From the NCBI RefSeq assembly GCF_000092785.1, contig NC_014225.1:1439340-1503339 (forward strand): a stretch of 64,000 nucleotides of DNA, written 5' to 3'. This DNA is from Waddlia chondrophila WSU 86-1044. Its GTDB lineage: Bacteria > Chlamydiota > Chlamydiia > Chlamydiales > Waddliaceae. The translations under genes were made by a program, and so were the position numbers. Shown in pieces: positions 25,674-34,329 of this stretch. The notes under the pieces were generated by a model. It saw only the letters and a program-made list of their open reading frames with translations. It was not told the origin of the DNA and did not search any database. How positions within the stretch are numbered: position 1 is the first letter of the stretch; each line of letters opens with the position of its first letter.

Positions 25674-26114
25674 ATGGCATTAAAAACTTCTCTTAAAGGG
25701 GATCTAACATCTCTAATCCCTCCATCTGCCTCTCCAGGCTGGCTTAGTCTCATCGACTGCGACAAAGTTCCAGGATTAGGAATTTATTTTCTTGTTGATC
25801 AGCTGCTTAATTCCCCGCGTCCATCTTTAAAACAGATCAAGATCGCTGCTAAATTGATCGGCTCAGAGTCAAATGCCGCTATTTCCATTCATCCTCCTCC
25901 CTCATCGGACCCTGTTTCCTTTATAGAGCACATGATTGAAAAGGCAAAGTACGTACAAGAAGGCAGCCTTCACGCTAAGGAGTTGATAAGAGATTTTTTG
26001 GAACTGCAAAAACATCTGAGTATGGAAGCGTTTGTACGTTTCACAAAGAGTTGGAGCCGTTTTACTGCTTACCACCTCCAGGAAAGGGTAGCTAGAGCTC
26101 TATCCAATTCATAG
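25674..26114 (+). CDS. Hypothetical protein, 146 aa
   Basis: The ATG at 25674 has a good Shine-Dalgarno (cgaggag, about 6 nt). The product starts [17 protein letters not shown]. It has a Pro/Ser-rich N-terminal third and then a helical C-terminal two-thirds ([37 protein letters not shown]). No signal peptide, no membrane segment, no recognised domain. It is divergent from the aas-type gene and convergent with the Nudix gene, whose 3' end it overlaps by 6 nt. Likely a small cytosolic or secreted lineage-specific protein. Confidence 0.65.
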
Positions 26115-26528
26115 CTGCATTAACAAGTCGATGACACGACGGCAGATTCTCTTGGATTCGGGAAAAGTTGCCTGATCTTCAATCTTTTCCGGTGATAGCC
26201 AAATACTGTCCCGAATCTCTTCGATCTGGATATCCAATTCCCCTTCAACTTCAGCGATGAAGTACTCCACCCGCTTTTGCACTTTGTCATTTCCCCGATT
26301 GAAAAAATAGTGCTCACATAACGTATCTTCCGGAATAATCAACCGCTTAATTTCCAGTCCTGTTTCCTCCCGAAGCTCTCTTTGGGCAGCATCAATCGGA
26401 TGTTCGCTAGGCTCAGCCCCCCCCTTTGGAAAAGACCAATGTCCTGCATGATGCTGGATCAGCAAAATCTCTATTGATCTCTTCAAACGCCTAAAAGGGA
26501 TAATTCCGTAGGAAACTTCAAGAGACAA
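26109..26528 (-). CDS. Nudix hydrolase, Ap4A-type
   Basis: A 139-residue single-domain protein with a perfect Nudix box, GX5EX7[23 protein letters not shown] followed by RELREETGL (about residues 36-58). The start [20 protein letters not shown] and the WSFPKGG approach to the box are typical of diadenosine-polyphosphate hydrolases. These remove Ap4A made by aminoacyl-tRNA synthetases. It lies directly downstream of fabF on the same strand with a 4-nt gap, an order also found in Chlamydiaceae (CT770-CT771). Confidence 0.9.
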
Positions 26529-26532
26529 CCAG

Positions 26533-27783
26533 CTATTCCTTGTATTTTCCTAAAATAATTGAACTATTATGCCCGCCGAATCCAAAAGAATTGGAGACCG
26601 CAACTTTCACCTCCATCTCCAGAGCTTCCGTCGGTGTGTGAAAACCGAGATCCGGTTCAGGATTTTCCAAATTGATCGTCGGATGCACTTTCCCCTCTTG
26701 AATCGCTTTGGCTGTGACAACAGCTTCAATTCCTGCAGCTGCGCCTAAACCATGGCCAATCATTGACTTTGTTGCATTCATCACGACTTTAGAAGGATCG
26801 GGGATCACCTGTTTCAAAGCGTTGACCTCAACCATGTCCCCTGCTGGAGTCGATGTTGCGTGAGCATTGATGTAGCTGATCTCTTCAGGTTTCAAACCGG
26901 CGTCTTTCAAAGCACTCAACATGCATTTGGCAATTCCCTTGCCATCAGGTCTAGGCTCTGTCATGTGATGCGCATCGCAAGAAATCCCATGCCCCATGTA
27001 TTCAGCAACAATGGAAGCCCCCCGCTCAAGCGCATGTTCCAACCTTTCCAGAACAAGGATTCCGGCGCCTTCACCCATTACAAAACCGTCCCGCTCCTTA
27101 TCCCATGGCCGAGACGCTTTTTCCGGCGCATCGTTCCTTTTTGAGAGAGCCTTGCACGCATTGAACCCAGCAATTCCCATCGGAAGGATCGCAGCTTCTA
27201 CTCCGCCGCATACCATCACATCGGCATCGCCCAATCTAATGTGGTTAGCAGCGGCGGCAATTGAATGGTTCCCAGTTGCACAGGCAGTTGAAATTGAGTA
27301 GTTGGGCCCCATAAAGCCCAAATCCATGGCAAAAAGCGCGCCACCCATATTCGTCAGAATATAGGGAATAAAGAACGGAGTTACACGCTTCGGTCCCTGC
27401 TTCGACATCGACTGCACACCATCGACAAAGACTCCCATTCCTCCCATGCCGCTTCCGATGATAGCGCCGCATTTTTCCAAATCCACTTGATTGAGAGCTT
27501 CTTCATTCAAGCCTGCCGATTCGAGAGCCTTTTTTCCAGCAACCATGGTGTATGCAATGCATTTGTCCACGCGGCGAGCCTGTTTCTTATCCATATATTT
27601 GCCAGGATCAAAATCGCGGATTTCCCCGGCAAACGTTGTTGCCAGATCCTCTGTTGAAAACCCGGTGATGGTCGAAATTCCGCTTTTCCCCTCCAAAAGC
27701 TGGCGGTAAAATGCATCAACATCATCCCCGTGGCAAGAAACAATCCCTAATCCTGTGACGACAATTCTGGTACGTTTAGTCAT
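26533..27783 (-). CDS. fabF: Beta-ketoacyl-ACP synthase II (FabF)
   Basis: KAS II, 416 aa. The catalytic Cys lies in STACATGNHSIAAAANH, and the two catalytic His are in NAHATSTPAGD and SMIGHGLGAAAGIEAV; the C-terminus has SNSFGFGGHN. FabF condenses malonyl-ACP with acyl-ACP during fatty acid chain elongation. The start MTKRTRIVVTGLGIVSC is standard; the ATG at 27783 lies 4 nt after the rsfS stop. It is grouped with rsfS and nadD, as in other Chlamydiae. It is functionally linked to the ACP-containing aas fusion nearby. Confidence 0.97.
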   Translation of the reverse strand: MTKRTRIVVTGLGIVSCHGDDVDAFYRQLLEGKSGISTITGFSTEDLATTFAGEIRDFDPGKYMDKKQARRVDKCIAYTMVAGKKALESAGLNEEALNQVDLEKCGAIIGSGMGGMGVFVDGVQSMSKQGPKRVTPFFIPYILTNMGGALFAMDLGFMGPNYSISTACATGNHSIAAAANHIRLGDADVMVCGGVEAAILPMGIAGFNACKALSKRNDAPEKASRPWDKERDGFVMGEGAGILVLERLEHALERGASIVAEYMGHGISCDAHHMTEPRPDGKGIAKCMLSALKDAGLKPEEISYINAHATSTPAGDMVEVNALKQVIPDPSKVVMNATKSMIGHGLGAAAGIEAVVTAKAIQEGKVHPTINLENPEPDLGFHTPTEALEMEVKVAVSNSFGFGGHNSSIILGKYKE

Positions 27784-27786
27784 GGC

Positions 27787-28152
27787 TTAAGCTTCTTTGA
27801 TTTGAATATTTAAGTCGACAATTTCTCCATCATGCCACAGCTCTTCCAAAGAATATTTGTCGCGAAGCGCCGGCACAAAAAGATGAATCAGTATCTGTCC
27901 GCAATCCATGACAACCCAATCCCCTAATTGATCGCCGTCTATATGAAAAATATGGCCGCCCATCTCTTTCACGGTCTCTTTAACAGAACTGGCAAGAGCG
28001 GACACATGCCGTTCGACACTCCCTTCGGCTATGAGGAAATAATCCGTTAAAGAGGAGGATTTCTTCACATCGATTGCGATGATATTGACTCCCTTTTTGT
28101 CATAAATGGCTTGAGCGATCGCCTGTAACATTTTTATCTCATCTTTACTCAT
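27787..28152 (-). CDS. rsfS: Ribosomal silencing factor RsfS (YbeB/Iojap)
   Basis: 121 residues, matching the RsfS fold: ALAQAIYDKKGVNIIAI-like start, LTDYFLIAEGSVERHVSAL, then GDWVVMDCGQILIHLF and the C-terminal YSLEELW. RsfS binds ribosomal protein uL14 and prevents subunit joining in nutrient limitation. The ATG at 28152 overlaps the nadD stop by 8 nt. The nadD-rsfS pairing is common across bacteria. The length is normal, and the product is cytosolic. Confidence 0.93.
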   Translation of the reverse strand: MSKDEIKMLQAIAQAIYDKKGVNIIAIDVKKSSSLTDYFLIAEGSVERHVSALASSVKETVKEMGGHIFHIDGDQLGDWVVMDCGQILIHLFVPALRDKYSLEELWHDGEIVDLNIQIKEA

Positions 28153-28747
28153 AATTGGTAGAGGAGTATAAATGATTTTGATAAATAAAGTCTAATACAT
28201 TTCGAGGAATATAAGAGGTACAGTCCTTTCCTTCCTTTAAAAACTTCCGTATTTGAGTGCTTGAGATATCAAGTATCTGAGTAGGGGTCCACCCCCGCTC
28301 CATTGCCTGGCAGATGGTTTCGTTTCCTTTTTTCGGAGGTTCCGCGCCTACCCTGCTCCCAACAATCAAAGGCACTAATTGCACAATCCGTTCAGCCTCT
28401 TTCCAATGGAAAAATTCCGGTACAGACTCATCGCTTATGATAAAGTAAAATTGGCAATCGGGAATTTCAGAAAGATGTTCTACCGTTTCGATTGAATAGG
28501 AGGGACCTAAACGTCTCGACTCCTCTTCATAGATTTTGAAACCGGGTTCGCCGCCTAATGCAAGACGCAGCATCTCAAGGCGGTTTTCTACACTTTCAGG
28601 ACAACGATCAAGTTTAAAAGGGCTGATTCGAGCAGGTGAAAACCAAATTTCATCAAGCATTTTCTTTTCTTTAAGCTCTTTTGCCATCTTCAGATGGCCA
28701 AAATGGATGGGATCGAACGATCCCCCAAAAAAACCGATTTGCTTCAT
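28145..28747 (-). CDS. nadD: Nicotinate-nucleotide adenylyltransferase
   Basis: NadD converts NaMN and ATP to deamido-NAD. The N-terminus IGFFGGSFDPIHFGHLKMA carries the nucleotidyltransferase GxFDPxHxGH motif, and the C-terminal region has ISSTQIRKFLKEGKD (ISSTxIR). An upstream frame extends to 28801, but the ATG at 28747 (MKQIGFFGG) is preferred because it puts the motif at the usual distance from the N-terminus and clears the glnN stop at 28759. No strong Shine-Dalgarno, so it may be translated by coupling. Together with nadC elsewhere in the window it points to de novo or salvage NAD synthesis. Confidence 0.93.
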   Translation of the reverse strand: MKQIGFFGGSFDPIHFGHLKMAKELKEKKMLDEIWFSPARISPFKLDRCPESVENRLEMLRLALGGEPGFKIYEEESRRLGPSYSIETVEHLSEIPDCQFYFIISDESVPEFFHWKEAERIVQLVPLIVGSRVGAEPPKKGNETICQAMERGWTPTQILDISSTQIRKFLKEGKDCTSYIPRNVLDFIYQNHLYSSTNYE

Positions 28748-28758
28748 GACGACACGAT

Positions 28759-30948
28759 CTAGACGAAGAAAAGGAGTTCCCGATATTTTGGCAAAGGCCA
28801 CTGACTGTCTTCAACATAGCCTTCAATGCTGTCAACAACCTTTCGAAACGCCTCCATTTCAGGCTGAACGCAGCGGCAAAATTCTTCTGCCTGTTTTACA
28901 CTGCTTAACTTTTTCGCTTTTTCCTTTGCAGCGATCAACTTTTCTTGACAGACAAGCGCCTTCTCCACAAGAGCATTCAAATCCGTTAACATCTTCTGTA
29001 GATTCTTTGTTGACGATTTTTGCACATAACGGGAAACATGATGGATCGATTCGGCAAACAGATTTAATTGTTTCAACGCTGCAGGCAATACTTGAGTCTT
29101 GAACATGTCGATCATCAAATTCGCTTCGATGTTGACCGTCAAACCGTAATTTTCCGCAAGGATCTCATAGCGGCTTTTCAACTCTTGAGCAGTCAGAATT
29201 CCCTCAAACGCTCGAACCGTGGTTTTTGATGTGAAGGATTTGAACGCATCTAAAGACTTTTCCAGATTGGGCAATCCTCTTTTTTTCGCCTCTTTAACCC
29301 ATTCATTCGAATAATTATCTCCGGAAAAACGGATCGACTTGGAATTTTCAAGAAATTTTCTCACGACAGGAATGACTGCTTCAAACAGCTCCTCACGGTT
29401 TTTTGGCCGTTTACCTCCAAGCTTTTTCTCAACGCTGTCTAACATTTCATTCAAGCTGGTTGCGACAATGGCATTCAGCACGGAAATGGCTGTTGCCGGA
29501 TTTTGCGATGAACCGACAGCGCGAAACTCAAATTTATTCCCCGTAAAAGCAAAAGGAGAGGTGCGATTGCGGTCGGTATTATCTTTTGTCAGGTCTGGAA
29601 GCTCTTTAATTCCTAAATCGTATTTACTTCGATTGGACGCGCTTTTGTGCACTCCTTGCTTTTCAATGTTCTCTAAAAGAGATTCTAAAGCCTGCCCCAA
29701 ATAAACGGAGATGATCGCCGGCGGCGCTTCATGACCGCCCAATCTGCGGTCGTTGCTTGCCGAGCCAATAGATGCCCTTAGGAGTGCGGAATGCTGAAAA
29801 ACAGCGTGCAGGATCGCTGTCATTAAGACAAGAAAGTGAAGGCTGTTTTCAGGAGTCTCTGTCGGATCAAGCAAATTGATTCCTGTATCAGTAGCCACAG
29901 ACCAATTGCAGTGCTTTCCCGACCCGTTCAACTCTTCAAATGGTTTTTCATGCAGTAAAACAGAAAGATTGTGGCGAATAGCAATTTTCCTCATTAACTC
30001 CATCAACTGGATGTTATGGTCGATGGCCAACGAGGCACGCTCAACCACCGGCGCCACTTCATGCTGGGCAGGAGCCACTTCATTGTGACGCGTTTTGACC
30101 GGAATTCCGAGGCGAAGAGCTGCTTTTTCAAAATCGTGCATGAAACATAAGATTCTCTCTTTCACCGACCCAAAATAGTGGTCTTGCAGCTCTTGCCCCT
30201 TCGGCGAGGGCGCTCCAAATACCGTCCTACCTGCTAAAGCAAGATCGGCGCGTAAATTGCGAAGCGATTGGTCGATGACAAAGTACTCCTGCTCCAATCC
30301 AATCGTTGTAAATACACGCTCGGCATCAATACCTGTCAGTTTTAAGAGGCGGAGACAGGCATCAGAGAGTTTTTTCTCCGATCTAAGAACTGGAATCTTG
30401 CTGTCCAGAACATCTCCGGTCCAAGAGAAAAAGACAGAAGGGATGGTCAATGTCACCCCGTCTCCTCCCCTCCATACAAAGACTGGCGATGTGGGGTCCC
30501 AACCTGTGTACCCTCTAGCTTCGTAAGTGCTGCGCAAACCTCCTGAAGGAAAAGAGGAAGCATCCGGCTCGCCTTGGATCAACTGCTTGCCGGTAAACTG
30601 CTCAATCATACGATCGGGAGACTCCCATTCGATGAAGGCGTCGTGTTTTTCGGCTGAAGCGCCAGTAAGGGGTTGAAACCAGTGGGTGAAATGAGTCGCT
30701 CCCAAGCTGATCGCCCACTCTTTCATTGCAACGGCAATCGGATCGGCATACTCATCTCGAATTTTATCTTTGCCCTCCATCGCATCGATCACATTGCAAT
30801 AGATCTCGCGCGGCAGCATTTTTTGCATAACGCTGCGCGTGAATACATGGATCCCGAATTCATCGGAAGCTCTTTGAGTGGAATACGCCCTTTCGGCAAT
30901 ACGATGATTATGCGAGGCAACAGCCTCAATCGCGCGGAATCTTTGCAC
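28759..30948 (-). CDS. glnN: Glutamine synthetase type III (GlnN)
   Basis: 729 residues, the length of GSIII, much longer than GSI. Characteristic segments are LGATHFTHWFQPLTG and FIEWESPDRMIEQFTG near the N-terminus, KTRHNEVAPAQHEVAPVVER, HNLSVLLHEKPFEELNGSGKH, and NRTSPFAFTGNKFEFRAVGSS. The C-terminal third is helical. It makes glutamine from glutamate and ammonia. Start is GTG at 30948 with GGAGAG upstream. Compact Chlamydiaceae lack glutamine synthetase as far as I recall, so this would be an ancestral or acquired extra in a larger genome. Confidence 0.95.
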   Translation of the reverse strand: MQRFRAIEAVASHNHRIAERAYSTQRASDEFGIHVFTRSVMQKMLPREIYCNVIDAMEGKDKIRDEYADPIAVAMKEWAISLGATHFTHWFQPLTGASAEKHDAFIEWESPDRMIEQFTGKQLIQGEPDASSFPSGGLRSTYEARGYTGWDPTSPVFVWRGGDGVTLTIPSVFFSWTGDVLDSKIPVLRSEKKLSDACLRLLKLTGIDAERVFTTIGLEQEYFVIDQSLRNLRADLALAGRTVFGAPSPKGQELQDHYFGSVKERILCFMHDFEKAALRLGIPVKTRHNEVAPAQHEVAPVVERASLAIDHNIQLMELMRKIAIRHNLSVLLHEKPFEELNGSGKHCNWSVATDTGINLLDPTETPENSLHFLVLMTAILHAVFQHSALLRASIGSASNDRRLGGHEAPPAIISVYLGQALESLLENIEKQGVHKSASNRSKYDLGIKELPDLTKDNTDRNRTSPFAFTGNKFEFRAVGSSQNPATAISVLNAIVATSLNEMLDSVEKKLGGKRPKNREELFEAVIPVVRKFLENSKSIRFSGDNYSNEWVKEAKKRGLPNLEKSLDAFKSFTSKTTVRAFEGILTAQELKSRYEILAENYGLTVNIEANLMIDMFKTQVLPAALKQLNLFAESIHHVSRYVQKSSTKNLQKMLTDLNALVEKALVCQEKLIAAKEKAKKLSSVKQAEEFCRCVQPEMEAFRKVVDSIEGYVEDSQWPLPKYRELLFFV

Positions 30949-30960
30949 GTACTACTCTCC

Positions 30961-31641
30961 TTAAATGACTATCCAACCGCATTTTACAGACATGCGCCTA
31001 AGCTTTCTGTCAGGGTTGACTGCAACGGGACAGCCAACAGCCTGCAAAAACGGAAGATCGTGAATACTATCGGAAAATCCCGCAGTTTCCTGAGGTTCAT
31101 ACTGAAGCTTTTTAACATATTCCGCTTTTTCTCTTCCTTGAACAGAAAGATCAAGCCCGCCAATCACACCTTCCGAACTCAAGCGATAACGCGTTGCAAG
31201 AAAGTGGGCGACATTCCACCGATCGGCAATTGCTTTAACTAAAAAATCGGGAGAACTGGAAAGGATCGCAACGTATTTCCCTTCCTTTTGCACCTTGCGT
31301 AAAATTGACAAAATCTTTTCATTCTGCATTGAAAGAAGGTTGGAATCAAGAAATATTTTTACTAATCCATTAAGCTCTTTTATCGACCTTCCCTGAAAAA
31401 AAGTGCGCATTGTCTTTGAATGCAAGGAAGCGATTGAAATCCCTCCTAATAAATGGACGCCATAGCAAGAGAAAAGATAGAGCATCTTAAAAAGAGGAAG
31501 AATTTTCTTTCGATAAAGATACCAGCCAAATCTTAAACTGGTGTTGACCTGTAATAGCGTATGGTCCAGATCAAAAAGATAAGCTTTACAGTTGAGATAG
31601 CCGCTCTTCAACTGATTTAATTTCTGATGAGATTTTCTCAA
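30961..31641 (-). CDS. HAD subfamily IB phosphatase
   Basis: A 226-residue HAD-like hydrolase. Motif I is AYLFDLDHTLLQ (DxDHT), motif II is the Ser stretch AILSSSPDFL, and the motif III/IV region is GFSDSIHDLPFLQAVG, with VAVNPDRKLRR at the end. Subfamily IB includes SerB and phospholipid-processing phosphatases; the substrate is unknown. The frame begins with TTG at 31641 (GAGAAAGAG upstream), overlapping the coiled-coil gene by 56 nt; a second TTG lies at 31611. The gene is cotranscribed with glnN, whose GTG follows 12 nt after the stop. Confidence 0.8.
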   Translation of the reverse strand: MRKSHQKLNQLKSGYLNCKAYLFDLDHTLLQVNTSLRFGWYLYRKKILPLFKMLYLFSCYGVHLLGGISIASLHSKTMRTFFQGRSIKELNGLVKIFLDSNLLSMQNEKILSILRKVQKEGKYVAILSSSPDFLVKAIADRWNVAHFLATRYRLSSEGVIGGLDLSVQGREKAEYVKKLQYEPQETAGFSDSIHDLPFLQAVGCPVAVNPDRKLRRMSVKCGWIVI

Positions 31642-33136
31642 GGCGCTCTTTCTCTATCGTAAGTTGCTGGTTATAGTGTAGCGACTGTTCAAAGTCCAGG
31701 CCGGAAGAACCGCTTGCCTTGCGGTATTCTTCAAACTTATCTTTGATAAGACTACGCCTCTCTTGTTTGAACTGCAATCTTTTTTGAAGGGCATTCTTCA
31801 ATTCTAAAGGATCTTCAGGAAGCTTCTCTTCGCGATCCTTTTTTTCAATCGCAGCGTCCTCCACATGGACGAACGAGCGCAGCATCCCTTCTTTCTCAAT
31901 ATCTGGAATTTGCAAACTGCCGATCTCGCTTTTAAGGTCCTCGATGGCCCTGACAAGCGCATCTGCTTCCATCTTCGAATAATTGCTATTGAGATCTGAA
32001 ATTTTCTCTTCGACTTGGTTAACCGCAGCTTGGCGCTGTTCCTCTTTTTCCAGCTGCGCTTTTTTCCGCTTCACCTCCTCTTCTTTAAGCAGGTCCAGCA
32101 AAGGCTTTTTCGCTTCTGCGATTTCCTCGCGCAACTGTTTGACCTCTTCGCGGCCAAGCTCGATCCCTTTCATTTCCTTCTGAATTTCATCGAGTTTTTC
32201 TCGCGCTTCGCCAATAGATAAATGTTCGGAAGAGGATGTTTCTTTGTATGCGGTTATTTTCTGGCGAATCTCATCTGCATTTTTTTCAAAGATCTCTTTT
32301 TTCGCATCATAATCTTTTTTTCGCTGCTTATCGAGTTCTTTGATCTTATCCCAGCACTCGCTAAGCTTCTTACGCGTTTCCGAAAACGATTTCCCATTCA
32401 AGCTCAACATTTTCGCCGCTGTCTGAAGCGCTTTGATCTCTTCGCGATACACATGAGGCGAGCGGTCGGCAGAAAGTTGGCCGAACCGTTGCTTGATATA
32501 CAAGTCGATATCACTAGCAAATTGATCGCTCAATGTTTCGATGAACTCTTTGCGTTTGGGGAAAACACGGTTACCCAACTCGGAAAGCCTCTCGAAAAAA
32601 CGATTTTTCTTCCGCATCCGCATTTTCGTGCCCGCTACCTCTTTTCTCAATGCGTTGATGCGGGAAGCGTAAGCATTGAGGAAATTCAACTCCTTCTGAA
32701 GTTTCAAGTACATGCTACGGCTTGCCTTGATCGGAGGAAATAGTTCGGGAAAATCGCTTAACTCTGCTTGCTCCACATGATTTTCGAGATCGTTCATTTC
32801 GTTTTCGATCGCCTCGATCGCTTTTTCTATCTGCTCCAAAGCAAAAGAGGATTCCTCTTCAAAGTGCTCCTTCAACAACCTGGCCTGCTGCGTCAGCTCT
32901 CGGTATTTCTGCCAGTATCCTGAACGAACCGCAGGGGGAATCTCCTCTTTGAAAAGAGCAAGACAATTTTCCCTGGCATTCCAAAACGTCTTAAAATCCG
33001 GCTGCCCTTTTTGAGAAATGGAGAATTCCATCAGCTCGATGGTTTTTTTTAGCTTATCTGCCGGATTATCCAAATCGTTAATCTCGTTGCTTAAACGCTC
33101 TAACTCGGCTGAGGAGTGTAAAGTTTCCTTATCCAT
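31586..33136 (-). CDS. Long coiled-coil protein, 516 aa
   Basis: Glu/Lys/Leu-rich and predominantly heptad-like over nearly all its length, for example LEQIEKAIEAIENEMNDLEN and LREEIAEAKKPLLDLLKEEE. No signal peptide or membrane segment. It resembles the large hypothetical coiled-coil protein found near ybeB/fabF in Chlamydiaceae, but this is from gene order, not alignment. Such proteins are candidates for a structural or scaffolding role. Its 3' end overlaps the HAD gene by 56 nt, implying coupling. Start ATG 33136. Confidence 0.7.
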   Translation of the reverse strand: MDKETLHSSAELERLSNEINDLDNPADKLKKTIELMEFSISQKGQPDFKTFWNARENCLALFKEEIPPAVRSGYWQKYRELTQQARLLKEHFEEESSFALEQIEKAIEAIENEMNDLENHVEQAELSDFPELFPPIKASRSMYLKLQKELNFLNAYASRINALRKEVAGTKMRMRKKNRFFERLSELGNRVFPKRKEFIETLSDQFASDIDLYIKQRFGQLSADRSPHVYREEIKALQTAAKMLSLNGKSFSETRKKLSECWDKIKELDKQRKKDYDAKKEIFEKNADEIRQKITAYKETSSSEHLSIGEAREKLDEIQKEMKGIELGREEVKQLREEIAEAKKPLLDLLKEEEVKRKKAQLEKEEQRQAAVNQVEEKISDLNSNYSKMEADALVRAIEDLKSEIGSLQIPDIEKEGMLRSFVHVEDAAIEKKDREEKLPEDPLELKNALQKRLQFKQERRSLIKDKFEEYRKASGSSGLDFEQSLHYNQQLTIEKERLEKISSEIKSVEERLSQL

Positions 33137-33192
33137 GGTTCCACTAATTTTTTAGCTGAAATTTTATGCGATCTAGAGATAATTGTATAGCA

Positions 33193-34230
33193 CTAAAAAA
33201 GTTCGAAATCCTGACGGATCATTTCTCTGGCCACTTCGGGATCGTGCATATCGAGATCCAGCCAACGGAAAAGAGGCTCTCTCCTAAACCAGGTAAACTG
33301 CCTTTTCGCATACTTTCTTGAAGCTTGCTTGAAGGATTCCATAAATTTACAATGATCGGCACTAGATTGTTCAGTTTCCAAGTAATCCAATGCCTGGCGA
33401 TAACCGATGGCTTGAGATGCAGAGGTATTTTCCAACAATCCCTCCTCTTTCAATCGTTTGACCTCTTCTAACAATCCGGAAGCAACCATCTGCTCGCAGC
33501 GCTCCTCAATCCGTTTGTATAGCAAACTTTTGGGGCGGTAAAGGAACCAGCAGCGAAAATCGAAATTTTGAGGAACTTTTCTTCCCTTCCAAGAGTGTCG
33601 GCTTACCGGTTTTCCGCTCAACGTCATAATCTCTAAAGCGCGGATAATTTTCTGTTTGTCATGCTTGGTGATCGTACTAGCGTATTGAGGATCGAGTTTG
33701 CGCACCTTTTCGAACATGGTATCGATCCCTTTTTCTTCCATCTCCTTTTGCAGCGACTTCCGCAGCTCAGGGACAGACGGCGGCCCGCTTGGCGGGCCGT
33801 AAAGGAAGGAATGCACATAAAAACCTGAACCGCCGACAACAATCGGAATCGAGCCGCGAGCATGTATCTCCTGGCATTTCTGCCTTCCTTCATAATAAAA
33901 ATCGACGACATTGAAGTGATCTTTAAGATCTCGCATATCGATCAAATGATGAGGCACTTGCTGCCGCTGTTCTTGGGAAGCTTTGGCAGTTCCGATATCC
34001 ATGCCTCGATAGATCTGCATGGAATCTGCCGAGATGATTTCACCATTAAGGCTTTTTGCCAATTCAATAGCAAATTCCGTTTTGCCGCAGGCGGTTGGAC
34101 CAGACAAAACAATCACCTTTTTCTTAGGCATATAGATGTCTTCAGACATCTGTTTCTGCGCTTCAACGGCAAAACCTAGGAAAATTCTTTCGATATCTTC
34201 TTTTTCAAGCGTTGGAGTCTGACTTGACAA
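33193..34230 (-). CDS. miaA: tRNA dimethylallyltransferase MiaA
   Basis: MiaA adds a dimethylallyl group to A37 of tRNAs reading UNN codons. The P-loop is VIVLSGPTACGKTEFAI, followed by ISADSMQIYRGMDIGTAKA, HHLIDMRDLKDHFNVVDFY, VVGGSGFYVHSFLYG and the C-terminal KYAKRQFTWFRRE. The protein has an N-terminal extension of about 35 residues before the P-loop, apparently also in Chlamydia. The start is set to TTG at 34230, 9 nt behind AAAGGG; a TTG at 34239 or ATGs at 34149 and 34131 are alternatives. Confidence 0.93.
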   Translation of the reverse strand: MSSQTPTLEKEDIERIFLGFAVEAQKQMSEDIYMPKKKVIVLSGPTACGKTEFAIELAKSLNGEIISADSMQIYRGMDIGTAKASQEQRQQVPHHLIDMRDLKDHFNVVDFYYEGRQKCQEIHARGSIPIVVGGSGFYVHSFLYGPPSGPPSVPELRKSLQKEMEEKGIDTMFEKVRKLDPQYASTITKHDKQKIIRALEIMTLSGKPVSRHSWKGRKVPQNFDFRCWFLYRPKSLLYKRIEERCEQMVASGLLEEVKRLKEEGLLENTSASQAIGYRQALDYLETEQSSADHCKFMESFKQASRKYAKRQFTWFRREPLFRWLDLDMHDPEVAREMIRQDFELF

Positions 34231-34251
34231 TGCGGTCAACCCTTTTCTTAG

Positions 34252-34299
34252 TATGCTGAAATGAATTCAAAAACCGGTTTTTGAATTCATTTCAGCATA
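34252..34299. repeat. Perfect 48-bp palindrome between nrnA and miaA
   Basis: Left arm 34252-34275 (begins tatgctgaaatgaattc) and right arm 34276-34299 are exact inverse copies with no loop. The centre is ccgg, and each arm contains GAATTC. No T-tract follows in either direction. It lies 30 nt downstream of the nrnA stop and 21 nt upstream of the miaA start on the minus strand. It might terminate transcription or bind a dimeric regulator of miaA. Confidence 0.8.
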
Positions 34300-34329
34300 T
34301 CATTGCACGGATAGGGTGTTAATGTCTAC

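Noticed and set aside
32222-32743. Plus-strand hydrophobic frame opposite the coiled-coil gene
   Set aside because: Phe/Leu-rich sequence is what the reverse of Lys/Glu-rich codons gives.
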